Below, piece by piece: positions 11,050-21,180 of a stretch of 64,000 nt of DNA. Numbering within the stretch: the first letter of the stretch is position 1; every line of letters begins with the position of its first letter. Source of the DNA: Prorocentrum cordatum. Taxonomy: Eukaryota > Sar > Dinophyceae > Prorocentrales > Prorocentraceae. The translations under genes were made by a program, and so were the position numbers. The stretch is taken from positions 127,510 to 191,509 of the forward strand of contig CAUYUJ010004747.1 in NCBI GenBank assembly GCA_963575745.1. Direction: 5' to 3'. Below the pieces are notes generated by a model. The model was not told the origin of the DNA. It saw only the letters and a list, made by a program, of their open reading frames with translations, and made no database searches.

Positions 11050-11850
11050 AGTAGGTCCACCGCGCGGCGGCCGAATGGACACTGGCCATGATGGAGGACG
11101 GCGCGACCTTCGGCGAAGAGGGCGGCCACGTGACGGCGATTGTGGGCGGCGAGGTGTCGGAACGGGTTGCGCTCGAAACGCGCATCCACGCGGAAACCCC
11201 GCAACGCAGGAACAGCATGCATAACGCAGCGGGCAGGAGTGGGGAACATGTTCCCGCACCTTTGGGGACCGCGGCGAGGGAGCTGCGTTAGCGGCGGCTG
11301 CGCGTCGCGGCGCACGTGTTCCACGCAGCGGCGCGCGTCACAGGGCTACGCCGCGCCCCACCGCATCCAGCGGGGTGCGATACGAGCGCCCGACGTGCGG
11401 AGACGGCCGATCGAACGGGAACGGGCACATATTGGACGGTGGTGGGAGGGGCGGCAATGGCGCGCAACGGTTTATGCCAGTGGCGTGGATGGCTCGTGGC
11501 CGTAGCCGAGCAGGCGCGACGAACTCCGCCTCCCATCGTGCCGCTTCTGGCCTGAGTGTGCGTTGTTCAAAAGATCGCAGGGGGCGTTTGGCGGACCAGT
11601 GGGATACAGCGGTTGCTGGGGGCAGCCCGCCAGCGCATCGCATGCGGAGGTGGCGGAGCATCGGCGCGCGTCCGCGGCACCCTGCGCTGATCGCCGAGTT
11701 TGCGAGGCTCGACAGGCGCAGAGGCGATGAAACCCGAAGCTTGGGGCGGGTTCCCAAATAGCAGAGAGCGACCGGACGGCCACAGGGGCAGCCTGTCAGG
11801 CTGCAGCGGGGCGTCCTGGTTCAGAGCGCGGTGCAGTTGTCCTTTTGCCA
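11050..11850 (-). pseudogene. Possible Ty3-type reverse transcriptase remnant
   Basis: Read on the minus strand, two Ty3-like RT blocks occur in the right order. Near 11610-11560 is IPLVRQTPPAIFEQ, comparable to the MPFGLxNAPATFQ block. Near 11140-11050 is RRHVAALFAEG, then CPFGRRAVDLLGH and ELGLEPSPF, comparable to the HLxxVF, KCxFG and FLGH blocks at the RT end. The distance between the blocks (about 500 bp) is about twice the usual one, the frames differ, and no YxDD box was found between them. The C-terminal block is the better match. In GC-rich DNA a chance resemblance cannot be excluded. Confidence 0.38.
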
Positions 11851-12399
11851 CCTGTGGGGCAGCCGACCGTCAGTTGCCCATGTCCTTTGTGAGGCGGTCG
11901 GCCGCAAGGAGGACCAAGCGGGTGGCGGCTGACAGTCAGCTGTCCATGTCCTGTGTCAAGCAGCCACCCGCCCGCTTGCGCCCAGGCCCGAGAGGTTAGT
12001 AAGGAAAGCGAGGGAGCTTGCCCGACGCCGTATCTGGGAGCAGGGATCGACCTAAACGCTGTTTTGGCGATTTCGTGGGCCATTTTCGTTTCGACTTCGT
12101 TTGGAAGCAAAGGACGGACAACCACACATCGAGGGAATACGAACACACAGCGGAAACGGAACACACCTGTTAGATCGAACCGTTGGGTGGAGTCGCGCCG
12201 CCCACCCGGAAACCACACCAGTCAGGCAGCCATTCCGGCCAGGCTGTGTTGATGGCCACAACGGCGTCGAGGCTGCCAGCCCAGCCGGGTGGCGGCGCGA
12301 GAGTCCGCTCTGGCTTGCGCGGGCCACACGGCCTGGCGCTGGGGTGTTCCGCGGCTCGGGGGCACGTCACCTCCCCCCCCGCGCAGGTTGCTCGTTGTT
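11851..12399. other. No gene recognised
   Basis: GC-rich, with two related CAGTTGCCCATGTCCT / CAGCTGTCCATGTCCT segments near 11873-11955 suggesting a short degenerate duplication (about 70 bp apart). No coding assignment. Confidence 0.45.
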
Positions 12400-12690
12400 T
12401 CTACGCTTGATCCTCCTCCCCAACCTCCTCTTGATATTCCTCCTGCCTCTTACCCCCCAAGGCCAATGAGAGGACGCAGCCCGGCACCCTTGTCTACCTA
12501 CCCCCTGTTTTTCCCCCCTTGCCTCCTACCTTCCCCCCCCCATCCTCCCCTTTCCTCCCTCTTCCCCTCTTTCCCCGTAGCTCTCTTGACCTGTAGCTGG
12601 TGGTTCCTTCCTCCTTTGTCCTCCTCTTCCTCCTCCTTCTTCTCCCCCCTTCCTCTCCTCCCTCTTCCATCCTTTTCCTTTTGAATCACA
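12400..12690 (+). repeat. Pyrimidine-rich (TCC)-type tract
   Basis: CT-rich sequence with TCCTCC and CCCC runs and almost no purine blocks. Low complexity. Confidence 0.85.
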
Positions 12691-12734
12691 CCTTCCTGTC
12701 GAACCCCGGGGCCAGTCGGAAGGGTGCGACGGGC

Positions 12735-13485
12735 GGTCCGCCCGAGGTTGCCTCACCATATATGTTCCTGCAGCGAAACATTGGCGGCTCGATTTAGCGC
12801 CGCACACAGTAGTCTTAAAACATGCAGGATCTTCACGGATTGAGGGCGGCTCGTTTTTCAAAATGCGATTATTTCTTTTTCGTCGCGCGCATTCATCGAT
12901 CAACATTGCAAGAGACTCGTTGATTGAGGGCGGGTGGTTTTCAAAATGTGGTTCTCGACGCAGCGCCGCGCTTGTAAGACCTTCACGGATGGAGGGCGGG
13001 CCGCTTTCAAAATGCGGCTCGCGCCGCAGCGCAGGGCAGATGTACAAATTTGCAAATTTGCAACAGTTTCATGAACGGAGGGCGGTTCCTTTTAAACATG
13101 TTGCTCTCGCCTTCGCGCCTCGCACGGTCGTTTTAAGAGTTTACAGCCGTTTCAAGGGTTCTAGAATAGTTAGCGTTCGAGAATTGGTGTTTGGGTACGG
13201 CGTCGGAGTGTCAGGGCGCAACGGTTACGATGATTCGTGGTGTTGAACTCCCAGGATTGGTGTCCTGGCATGGTTCAAGATCGTCCAGACGCAACAGTAT
13301 CGGTGATTCGCTGTGTTGATGTCTCAGGAATGGTATGCTGGCGTAGTTCAATATTCACACATTCTTCTTCTCCAACGGAGCATTTCTTTGAGTGACAATG
13401 AATTTTTGCTGAGGCCTATGAAGAGGGAGCTTGGAGGGAGAGTTTTTGAAACATCGTTGATACATCTTGGGTTCACACTGGTTTT
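12735..13485 (-). repeat. Composite dispersed repeat, copy A (minus orientation)
   Basis: The reverse complement aligns by eye along its length with 58796-59545. The head (13485-13320) matches the CCAGTGT..AAC..AAGA start, the TCCAAG.TCCCTCTTCATAGG block and a CCGTTGGA block. The middle (13320-13200) holds two AATCACCG/AATCATCGT units. The tail (13130-12820) holds four GAGGGCGG..TTTCAAAATG boxes in tandem. It ends in a GGGCGG..CCGCCC segment (12727-12745). Minus-strand translation gives the recurring peptide RREPHFENHPPSINESLA. That peptide recurs in copy C, but I see no evidence of a gene. Borders are approximate. Confidence 0.75.
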
Positions 13486-14230
13486 CCTCCTCCGGCCTTT
13501 CCCTCCTGCCCTGTCCGCAGCGTGGCTCTCAGGAAACTCTGTGGAGGATCCTCTTGCCTCCCCCCCTCGCTTTCCTCCCCCTGCGTCCCCCCCTCCCCCG
13601 AGGTTGCTTTTCCGCTTTTTGCACGGGCGTTTTGTGTGGTGCGTCGCACGTGTAGCATGCGTGTCAGGCACCCCTGTTGCCGCACCCCTTCGGGGTTTCG
13701 ATGCTCAGGAGGAAAAGTGTGTACGCGAGCAGTCTACTGCCTGCGTCTTTCGATGAGCACCTTTTCCCTCTTTGTTGGGGCGATGTTGGCTGGACCCCCC
13801 CCGAGGCCGCCGAGAGGACGCAGCTTGACACCCTCTCCGGTGACCGCCCCGCATCGCCTCCCCTAGCGCGCGGCGACGGGTGAGGGAGGTTGTCGCCGGA
13901 AGGACGGAAGGAAGCAAGGGAGGAAGGAGGTGGAGGGTGGCAGCGGTGCGCCTCCCTTTTTTGCCATCCTCCCCTCCTCTGCTCCACTCCTCCCCCCTCC
14001 ACTCCTCCCCTGGCTCGATGGGGGAAGCATGACCCACGTTGGAACGTGAGAACGCTCGCTTTCTGACGCAGCTGGCAGGGGGTGGTTGGCTTAGCGCTGC
14101 CCCCTAACAAAACAATATGGGGGGACTCGGGGTTCCAGACCACCACCCGCGGAAAATGATCGGGGGTCTGGAACGTGATTGAAGGTGTACTGGAACCCCC
14201 TCGCCCCCCTCCCAGATACGGGGGGAGTCG
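13486..14230. other. No gene recognised; CT-rich then mixed sequence
   Basis: 13490-13620 is pyrimidine-rich, as expected from the (GGA)n that precedes the other full copy of the composite repeat. 13930-14020 is again CT-rich. At 14115-14240 a CTCGGGGTTCCAGACC segment is followed by related GGGTCTGGAAC and AGTCGGGGTAACAACC segments. No supported ORF. Confidence 0.45.
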
Positions 14231-14249
14231 GGGTAACAACCCCCCTCCA

Positions 14250-14885
14250 GAGCAACGCGGCAACACGACAACGACGACGACCGACGACTGACGACTGACG
14301 ACCGACGACCGACGACGACGACCGACGACCGGCGAACGACGAACGACGACGACGACGACGACGACAACGGCGGACAACGACTACGGACGACGGACGACGA
14401 CGACGACGACGAAGACGGCGACGACGACGACGATGACGACGACGACGGACGACAGACGACGGACGACGGACAACGGACAACGGACGACGACGACGGACGA
14501 CGGACGACGGACGCCAGACCACGGAAAACGGACGACGGATGACGACGACGAAGACGACCATGACGATGGACGACGACGGACGATGGCGATGACGACGACA
14601 ACGACGGACGACGTTGACGCCGACGGATGACGACGATGAACACGACAACGACCACGACGACGACGACGCCAACGACGACGACAACGATGGTCGACGGACG
14701 ACGACTGACGACGGCGACGACGACGACCGACGACCAAGACGACGACGGCCGGCGACCAAGACGACGATGACCAAGACGACCATGACAACGACGTCGACAA
14801 CAACGACGACCGACCGACCGACCGACCGATCGACGACGACGACGACGGCCGACGGCAAACGACCGACGACCGACGACCAAGGACC
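14250..14885 (+). repeat. (CGA)n-type microsatellite, about 640 bp
   Basis: Built from CGACGA with frequent CGGACGACGGA and CCGACCGA variants, so it has a higher-order 9-12-bp texture. Predicted Asp/Thr-, Val/Arg- or Ser/Val-rich ORFs on either strand are repeat artefacts. Confidence 0.95.
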
Positions 14886-15235
14886 GACGGGGGGGGTTCC
14901 ATTACCCCACCCTCCATTTCGCAGAAGGGGGGGTACGTACCTCCCGGTTCTTGGAGGTGGTCTGGACCTTCCATTTTTTTGGGGGTCCTCTGGTTTCTGA
15001 GCCCCCCCTTCGGATTTGCTTAAGGTTCCTGAGCCCCTCCCCTATTTTTTTATTTCAGGCCAGCGACGGCGGATCACGCTCGCTTGAACGTGACAGAGAT
15101 ATGGCGGAGGAGGAAAGGAGCGGATGATACGCAGCAGGAGGAGCAGGAATTGAGAAACAACAACAGCACAGTTGTTATATAGATGCGTGCGACAAAAATT
15201 GCAGCATATCGAAGAGAAGCAGTAACATCAGCATA
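14886..15235. other. No gene recognised
   Basis: Contains G and C homopolymer stretches and two related TGAGCCCC..CCTT segments near 14998-15045. No coding assignment. Confidence 0.5.
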
Positions 15236-15318
15236 CGGAGGAAGAGGAGGAGGAGGTGGAGGGAGGGGGAGGTGGGGAGAAGGAGGAGGAGGAGGAGGAG
15301 GAGGAGGAGGAGGAGGAG
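15236..15318 (+). repeat. (GGA)n tract heading copy B of the composite repeat
   Basis: GGA-rich, purest from 15282 to 15318, directly followed by the head of copy B. The same arrangement is seen at 58741-58795. Confidence 0.9.
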
Positions 15319-15612
15319 CAGGACCTGTGCAAACCAAACACGCGTTAATGATGTAGCAGTTTACCTTCCCTCCAAGTTTCCTGTTAACTTGACAAGCAAA
15401 CATGCTCGGTGCTAAGGGGAGAGCCACATATTGAAAACAATTGCATCCACCCATGCAACTGCTGCACACCCTGAAGACGAATGTACGCGGCGCAAATGCG
15501 AAAACCAAAATTTGAAAACGTTGCCGCCCGCCTTGAAGGTGTTGCGCATTTCAAGATTCAGGTTCATAAGTGGTCACGAAGTCTCCGGCGAAACGCCCAG
15601 CCCGCCCTACAG
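15319..15612 (+). repeat. Composite dispersed repeat, copy B (internally shortened)
   Basis: Starts with GGACCTGTGCAAACCAAAC, comparable to GGACCAGTGTAAACACAAG in copy C, followed by the TCCAAG segment. Two or three AAATTTGAAAA / CCGCCCGCC boxes come next. The tail, TTCAAGATTCAGG to CGAAACGCCCAGC, matches 59477-59530. The middle units of copies A and C are missing. Confidence 0.65.
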
Positions 15613-15690
15613 ACACGTCAGGGGGAGGGGGGCAACAGGGTAAAATCATGTTTCTCGAAAAAGGATTGTGGAGAAGGAGGATCATGTTCA

Positions 15691-15774
15691 GGAGGAGGAG
15701 GAGGAGGAGGAGGAGGAGGAGGAGGAGGAGGAGGAGGAGGAGGAGGAGGAGGAGGAGGAGGAGGAGGAGGAGGA
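15691..15774 (+). repeat. Pure (GGA)n tract
   Basis: About 28 uninterrupted GGA units. Predicted poly-Gly, poly-Arg or poly-Glu frames are artefacts. Confidence 0.95.
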
Positions 15775-16344
15775 TCATCTCGGGGTCGCCTGCTCCCCAG
15801 GGCCGTCGACGGGCGGACCCCTGGCTTGCCAGGGGCGTGGGCTCGTCCCCCCTGGGGAGAGAAAAGGGTACGGGTCCCCCGACGGGGGGGCAGCCCCCGT
15901 ACCTGCCGCCGATGTCGGGGTGGTGTCTTGCGGCGGCGGCCTTCCCTGGCGGTGGGGCTGCACCGGCGGCGCTTGGCGGTGGGACCGGTGCGCACACGCT
16001 GTCCGCAGCTGGAGGAGGAGGCGGAGGGAGGCGGAGGGAGGAGGAGGGAGCGCGGGAGCGGGTGCTTGTCGAAGGATTCGCCACCCTCCTCCCCATCCTC
16101 TTCCTCTTCCACCTGCACTCGTGTCTTTCTCCTCGTCCTTGTCTTCTCCCCTCTCATTTCCTTCGCCTCCTCTTCCCCTCTCCTTTGTTAACCTTTCCTT
16201 CTCCCTCCTCCTCCCCCTCCTTGTCCTTTTTTGTCCAACATCGTGTGGTGTTGGGTTCTCGTTTTGAAGAGACAGTACCCCGCGTTCCTCTCCTCTTCCT
16301 CCCCCCCTCCTTCCTCCCCCTTCCCCCCCTCCTCCGTCCCCCCT
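15775..16344. other. No gene recognised; GC-rich then pyrimidine-rich
   Basis: 15780-16070 is GC-rich without a family match. 16080-16344 is CT-rich. Long open frames here follow from composition. Confidence 0.5.
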
Positions 16345-18335
16345 GCGTTTCGCCCACCCAATACAGCGCTTCGTGGCCCCATAAAGAGCCCCGCCGCAGG
16401 TCCCAGTGCCACCGTCCGCATGCGCCCCGCACACGCAGTACAGCGTTTCGTGGCCCCCTCCTCCCTCCTCCCTGCGTTTCACCCACCCAGTACAGCGCTT
16501 CGTGGCCGCATAGGGATAGGGAGCCCCGCCGCAGGTCCCGGCGCTGCCGTCCGCATGCGTCCCGCATGCCCATCACAGCGTTTCGTGGACCCCTCCTCCC
16601 TATCCCTAGCGTTTCACCCACCCAATACAGCGTTTCGTGGCCCCATACGGAACCCCACCGCAGGCCCCAGTGCTACCGTCCGCGTGCGCCCCGCACACGC
16701 AGTACAGCGTTTCGTGGCCCCTCTCCGCCCTCTTCCCTGCGTTTCACCCACCCAGTACAGCGCTTCGTGGCCCCATAAGGAGCCCCACCTCAGGTCCCAG
16801 TGCTACCGTCCGCATGCGTCCCGCACACGCAGTACAGCGTTTCGTGGCCCCCTCCTCCCTCCTCCTTGCGTTTCACCCACCCAGTACAACGCTTCGTGGC
16901 ACGATAGGGAGCCCCACCGCAGGTCCCAGTGCTACCGTCCGCATGCGTCCCGCACACGCAGTACAGCGCTTCGTGGCCCCATAGGGAACCCAACCGAAGG
17001 TCCCAAAGCTACTGTCCGCATGCGTCCCGCACACCCAGTACAATGTTTCGTTGCCACATAATGTGGGCTCCACCGACGGCCCCAATGCTACCGTCCGCGT
17101 GCGCCCCGCGCACCCAGTACAGCGCTTCGTGGCCCCATGGTGAGCCCCACCGAAAGTCCCAGTGCTACCGTCCGCATGCGTCCCGCAAACCCAACCGACG
17201 GCCAGTGGGACCGTCCGCGTGCGTCCCGCACGTCCAATTTGGCATTTTCATCGACTCGGTACAGCGCTTCGTGGCCCCATGGGGAGCTCCACCGAAACCC
17301 CCATTGGGACCGCCCGCATGCGTCCTGAAAACCCAATTTGGCATCTTCGCCCACACAGTACAGCGCTTCATGGCACCATAGGGAACCCCGCGGAAACCCC
17401 CCGTGGGACCGTCCGCGTGCGTCCCGGAAACCCAATGTGGCATTTTCACACACCTAGCAAAACGTTTTGCATAGGGAGCTCCACCGAAGTCCAGTTAGAC
17501 CGCCCGCATGCGTCCCGGAAACCCAATTGGGCATTTTCACCCAGTACAGCGCTTCGTGGCCCCATAGGGAGCTTCACCGAAGCCCCGAGGAGGACTGTCC
17601 GCATGCGTCCTGCAAACCCAATTTTGCATCTTCACCCACCCAGTACCGCGTTTCGAGGCCCCATAGGAAACTCCAGCGAAGCCCGAAGTGGGACCGTCAG
17701 GATGCGTTGCGGATTTGGAATGTTCACCCTGTGGGACCATCCGCATGCGTCCCGGAAACCAAATTCACCCTCATATTTTTCGTGCCCCCGTAGGGAGCTC
17801 CACCGAAGCCCCCAGTTGGACGGCCCGCGTGCGTCCCGGACATTTATTTTTGCATTTTCACTGACCCAGTGCAGCGTTTCGTGCCCCATAGGGAGCTCCA
17901 CCGAAACCCCGATTGGGACTGTCCGCGTGCGTCTCGAAAACCCATTCTGGCATTTTGACCCAGCCAGCACACCGTTTCGAAACCCCAGAGGGAACTCCAG
18001 CGAAACCCGAAGTGGGACCGCTATAGATAGGATGCGTCGCGGAAATCCCATTTGAATTTTCACCCCGTGGGACCATCCGCATGCGTCCCAGAAACCAAAT
18101 TTGGCACACCCTTCATACGTTTCGTGGCCCCATAGGGAGGTCCACCGAAACCCCCAGTGGGACCGCCCGCGTGCGCCCCGGAAGCCTATTTTGGCATCTT
18201 CACCCACCACCCAGTACAGCGTTTCGTGGCCCCATAGAGAGTTCCACCGACGGCCCCAGTGCTGCCGCCCTCATGCGTTCCCCCCCACCCAGTGCAGCGC
18301 TTCGTGGCCCCATAGGGAGCTTCACCGAAGAAAAT
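16345..18335 (+). repeat. Satellite array, about 23 CGCTTCGTGGCCCC boxes
   Basis: Each unit carries CAGTACAGCGYTTCGTGGCC, then a CATAGGGAG..CCACCG block, a CAGTG or GGGACC block, and CGTCCGCATGCGTCCCG. Between 16370 and 16970 the box spacing alternates (about 76/53, 81/56, 74/60, 72/51), giving a higher-order unit of about 130 bp. From about 17200 to 18100 the spacing is mostly 86-100 bp, with AACCCAATTTGGCATTTTCA between boxes. Both halves therefore share a box but have separate histories. Pro-rich ORFs across the array are artefacts. A lone unit lies at 54104-54190. Confidence 0.93.
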
Positions 18336-18725
18336 ATTCAGCATCGCCGTACCTACAACTGTATATGGTTGGGTCCAACGCCAGGATAATTCTCTACTTC
18401 TCTCTCGCTCTGTCTCGTTTTTTCTCTTCCCCCCGCTCGTCCTTCTCACTCTTCCTCGTCTCCCCCCCCCACCCCCCCTCTCCTTCGCCCCTCTTCTCCG
18501 CCGCTCCCCCCCTCCCTCCTCGATCTCCTATTCCTTCTCCCCCTCCCTCCCTCTTTCTCCTCTCCCTCCCCCTCCCCCCCCCTCGCCCATGCTCCTCCTC
18601 CTCCGCCGCCATGTCCTCCTCCCTCCCTTCCCCTTCCCCCTCGCCCCTCGGCCTTCCCCCCCTTCCTCCTCCTTTTCTTGTTTTTCTTCTCCTCCTCCTC
18701 CTCCTCCTCCTCCTCCTCTTCTTCC
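18336..18725 (+). repeat. Pyrimidine-rich tract ending in (TCC)n
   Basis: CT-rich from about 18395. It ends in a pure CTC run at 18690-18718 that abuts the LINE sequence. Confidence 0.9.
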
Positions 18726-19393
18726 TCGCGGTGGTCGTGGATGATATCCTCATCCGCCGGACGGGTGGTCTGCAGCGCACCGTGCACGAGGTGTCGGATG
18801 CAGCTTACAGTCTGAAAGCGTTATTGGAGGAGTGTGACTTGCAGGTGGCACCCAAAAAGTCCAGAGCCTTGGCCAATGTCCCTGCTGCCAGGGCAGGCCT
18901 AGAGCAGCGGCTGCGACGGCCGCTTGGCGTGGTGGCAGCAGCTCAGGAGAGGAGCCTCGGCGTCGACTTCAGCGGGGGTAAGCGCATCGTGAGGACGGTG
19001 CGTGCTGGGCGGTTGCAGCAAGCTCGTCAACGACTTCGGCGAGGTCAGGTGATCAAGACGGGCAAGGGCCGCAGGGCTGCAGCCCAGCGGGTGACCAGGA
19101 CAGGGTTGGAGAGCCCAGCGCGGCCTTCGGAGTTGGGGTCACGGGATGCGCCCAGGGTGAGTTGGACAAGGCGAGGACCATCTCCTTCACCGCCACTTCG
19201 TCCAGCACGGCGGGCAGGTCCCGCACGCTGGCGCTGATACTGCACCCGGGGTCGGACCCCATCTTTGGGGCTACGCTGGGTCCTGTCATGTTGCTTCTCC
19301 ACGCCGTCTGGGACAGCTGGATTCCGCGGCGCGTGGTGGACTCCTGCCTGACCGAGCGGCGAGCCACCAACTGGGCAGGCGTGCAGGGCCCCC
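18726..19393 (+). pseudogene. LINE reverse transcriptase, C-terminal part
   Basis: Starts at VVVDDILIRRTGG, the catalytic xxDD box. A thumb follows with SLKALLEECDLQVAPKKSRA, which resembles the segment after the DD box in LINE RTs. A Lys/Arg-rich stretch (GKRIVRTVRAGRLQQARQRL) comes next. At about 19130 the frame changes and the coding sense continues as LALILHPGSDPIFGATLGPV and LLLHAVWDSWIPRRVVD. Everything N-terminal to the DD box is missing. RT identity is supported by the DD box together with the downstream RNase H in the correct order. Confidence 0.7.
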
Positions 19394-20203
19394 ATGTCCG
19401 CGGTCGTCGTAACGCTGCGCCGCGTGGGCTGGGAGATCATTGACGCCGAGCGCTGGCGGTGCCATGACGGTTCGGAGGTGGAGATATTCGACGCCTCCCC
19501 GCGGGTGATCACGAAGCTGCTGTGGCGTGCAATCGAGCGCTGGCAGTGGCAGCAGGTCGCCAACGCGCCAGGCTGCGCCCATCCGGCGCGTGGAGGGGTG
19601 CTTGAGCCCCTGGTGCGGCTCACCTCGACGGGACTCGTCGCGAGCGTGGAGGAGCGGCTGGATCTCGGCGCAGGGCGTCCTGGGAATTTTGGCCTGGATC
19701 TCGGCGACGGGCGCCGTGGAGATTTTGGCCTGGATCGCTGTGCAGGGCGTCCTGGAGATTTTGGCCTGGATCTCGGCGACGGGCGCCCTGGGGGCGCAGC
19801 TGTCGGCGAGGCTGGCAGGCGCAGGAAGATGCGGCTCACGCCGAAGGAGCGCGGCCACACTACTACATTGGCTCGCTGGTTACCATTGGCCAGGTGGGCG
19901 CAGGCGAGGAAGGCGGACAAGGGCATGGCAAGTTCGGACAGCTGCCTCCTCTGCTCTGAGCGCGGCACGTTGCTGCACAGGCATTGCGATTGCGCCAGCT
20001 GGCAGGGCGTGCTCCAGCTGCCCGCGCACGTGCGGCAGCTGCGCGAGCGCGCCGATTCACCCGAGGTCGAGTTGCTCCTCGAGAGGTGTCTCTGGCCGGC
20101 GCAGGTCGGCCTCGACAGGCCCTCCAGGAGTGAGCAGGTGTGTTGGCGAGGAGTGCACGACGGATACGTCGGGCGAGGCATTCCTGGACGGCTCGGATTC
20201 TGA
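19394..20203 (+). pseudogene. LINE ORF2 region between RT and RNase H, with Cys/His finger
   Basis: An open frame of about 270 codons. It includes a Trp-rich segment (LLWRAIERWQWQQ), a 12-residue tandem repeat at 19658-19801, and a putative zinc finger CLLCSERGTLLHRHCDC (about 19942-19995). C-x2-C, then H-x-H-C-x-C, is a common arrangement between RT and RNase H in such elements. The frame ends at 20203, and the RNase H lies in another frame starting near 20160. Confidence 0.7.
19658..19801 (+). repeat. Four in-frame 36-bp tandem units inside the LINE
   Basis: Units start at 19658, 19694, 19730 and 19766 with CTGGATC and end in GATTTTGGC-like sequence. They encode variants of LDLGDGRPGDFG, so the repeat kept the frame. 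Confidence 0.9.
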
Positions 20204-20669
20204 CGCAAGTTCCGACGGGCATACCTCTGTATGTTGGAGTGTTGTCGTCCTCCTCCCGACGGAGGACGCCTTCCTGATGTCCCTTTCGGGCCAGCTGTGC
20301 CAGTCGTACGTCGACATCAACGGGGGCGAGCTCATGGCGTTCATCATGCTGCTGAGGTTTGGTATGCCCCCGTGCGTGGCCGTGGTTGAATCGGTGATGA
20401 AGCATGGCAGGGTCGTTACCACCAGCTATTGTTATTCCTGGGCCCACTTGCGGCGGTTGGGTTGGGATCTGATTGACGAGATTGGTGGGGTTGGCGAGCT
20501 CGGAGTCCGAGTTCGATGGGTTCGAGCCCACTACACTGCGCGGCAAGTGCAGTCACAGGCCATCGCCTACAGGGACTGGCTGGGCAACCAGTACGCGGAC
20601 ACGGCCGCCAAGTCCGCAGCGGAGCATAGCAGGATCCCAGCCAGCCAGCGTGCCAAGCTGGAGGCCTAG
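20160..20669 (+). pseudogene. LINE-associated RNase H domain
   Basis: The first acidic site is in AFLDGSDSDASS. The Glu is in VDINGGELMAFIMLLRFG. The third position reads VVESVMKHG, where an Asp would be usual (Glu here or a shift). The basic loop is VRVRWVRAHYTARQV with the active-site His. The last Asp is in WLGNQYADTAAKSAAEH. Fold order and spacing fit type I RNase H. The stop at 20667-20669 is probably a mutation, because the C-terminal segment continues in the same frame further on. Confidence 0.82.
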
Positions 20670-21180
20670 CGGAAGTTGGTCGACGGCGTCGCCATGTGGT
20701 GCAGCGCGGTTAACAGCTGAGTTAATGGCCGCGACGCCACCCACAGGCAGGCGCGGCCGCAGAGGGCGGTGGAGCGGCCACGGAAGGCAGGCAATGACGT
20801 GGCGCAGCTGACTTGCGGCCTGCGCGGCCCGCCAGGTCGGCAATGGTGTGCTGACTGCAGATGAGCGCGTCGAGTGGGAGAATGCCCAGGCAGCGTGGTC
20901 CCCGCGGCGGTCGCCGCCAATCGGCTTCTCCGGCAGCGCCGTGAGGCCCACCACCACCTGGTGCAGATCGTGCCGCTGGACGTCGGCCAGTTGGTGCGGA
21001 CCCTCCCCGCGGTGGCGTGCCTCCGGTGCGGCTTCACTGGCGCGGCGAGGGCCTGCAGCTTCGCCAAGCCGTGCAGCGCCCCGTCGAGCTCAGGGCAGGC
21101 CGTCTTGAGCAGGCTGAACGCCAAGCTTGGCCCAAAGGTGGCCCCCCGCACCCCTGTCGACATCGTGCACCTCTATGGCG
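20670..21180 (+). pseudogene. LINE ORF2 C-terminal segment with CxxC knuckle
   Basis: After two stops the frame reopens, and around 21010 reads VACLRCGFTGAARACSFAKP, then C and a Ser-rich turn. This resembles the CxxCG..C knuckle at the C-terminus of RNase H-bearing LINE proteins. Further on, VDIVHLYGD leads to Ala/Arg-rich low complexity. The end is uncertain. Confidence 0.5.

Larger units (their letters stand above)
18726..21180 (+). mobile_element. LINE-type retrotransposon, 5'-truncated ORF2 remnant
   Basis: The order is end of RT palm and thumb, a Cys/His finger, RNase H, then a C-terminal CxxC segment. This is the 3' half of an ORF2 of RNase H-bearing LINEs. It begins abruptly at the RT (V)VDD box next to a (TCC)n tract; no endonuclease or ORF1 is present upstream. 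Several frame changes and stops show it is inactive. No poly(A) tail or target-site duplication was found. Confidence 0.8.

Noticed and set aside
14091-14974. Long Ser/Val/Arg ORFs on the minus strand
   Set aside because: Translation of the (CGA)n repeat; no family resemblance.
16231-18055. Pro-rich ORFs of about 280-300 codons
   Set aside because: They run through the satellite; the repeated peptide simply mirrors the repeat unit.
16345-18335. Could the regularly spaced boxes be a CRISPR array?
   Set aside because: Units vary, the sequence between boxes is itself repeated, and the setting is eukaryotic with no cas genes.
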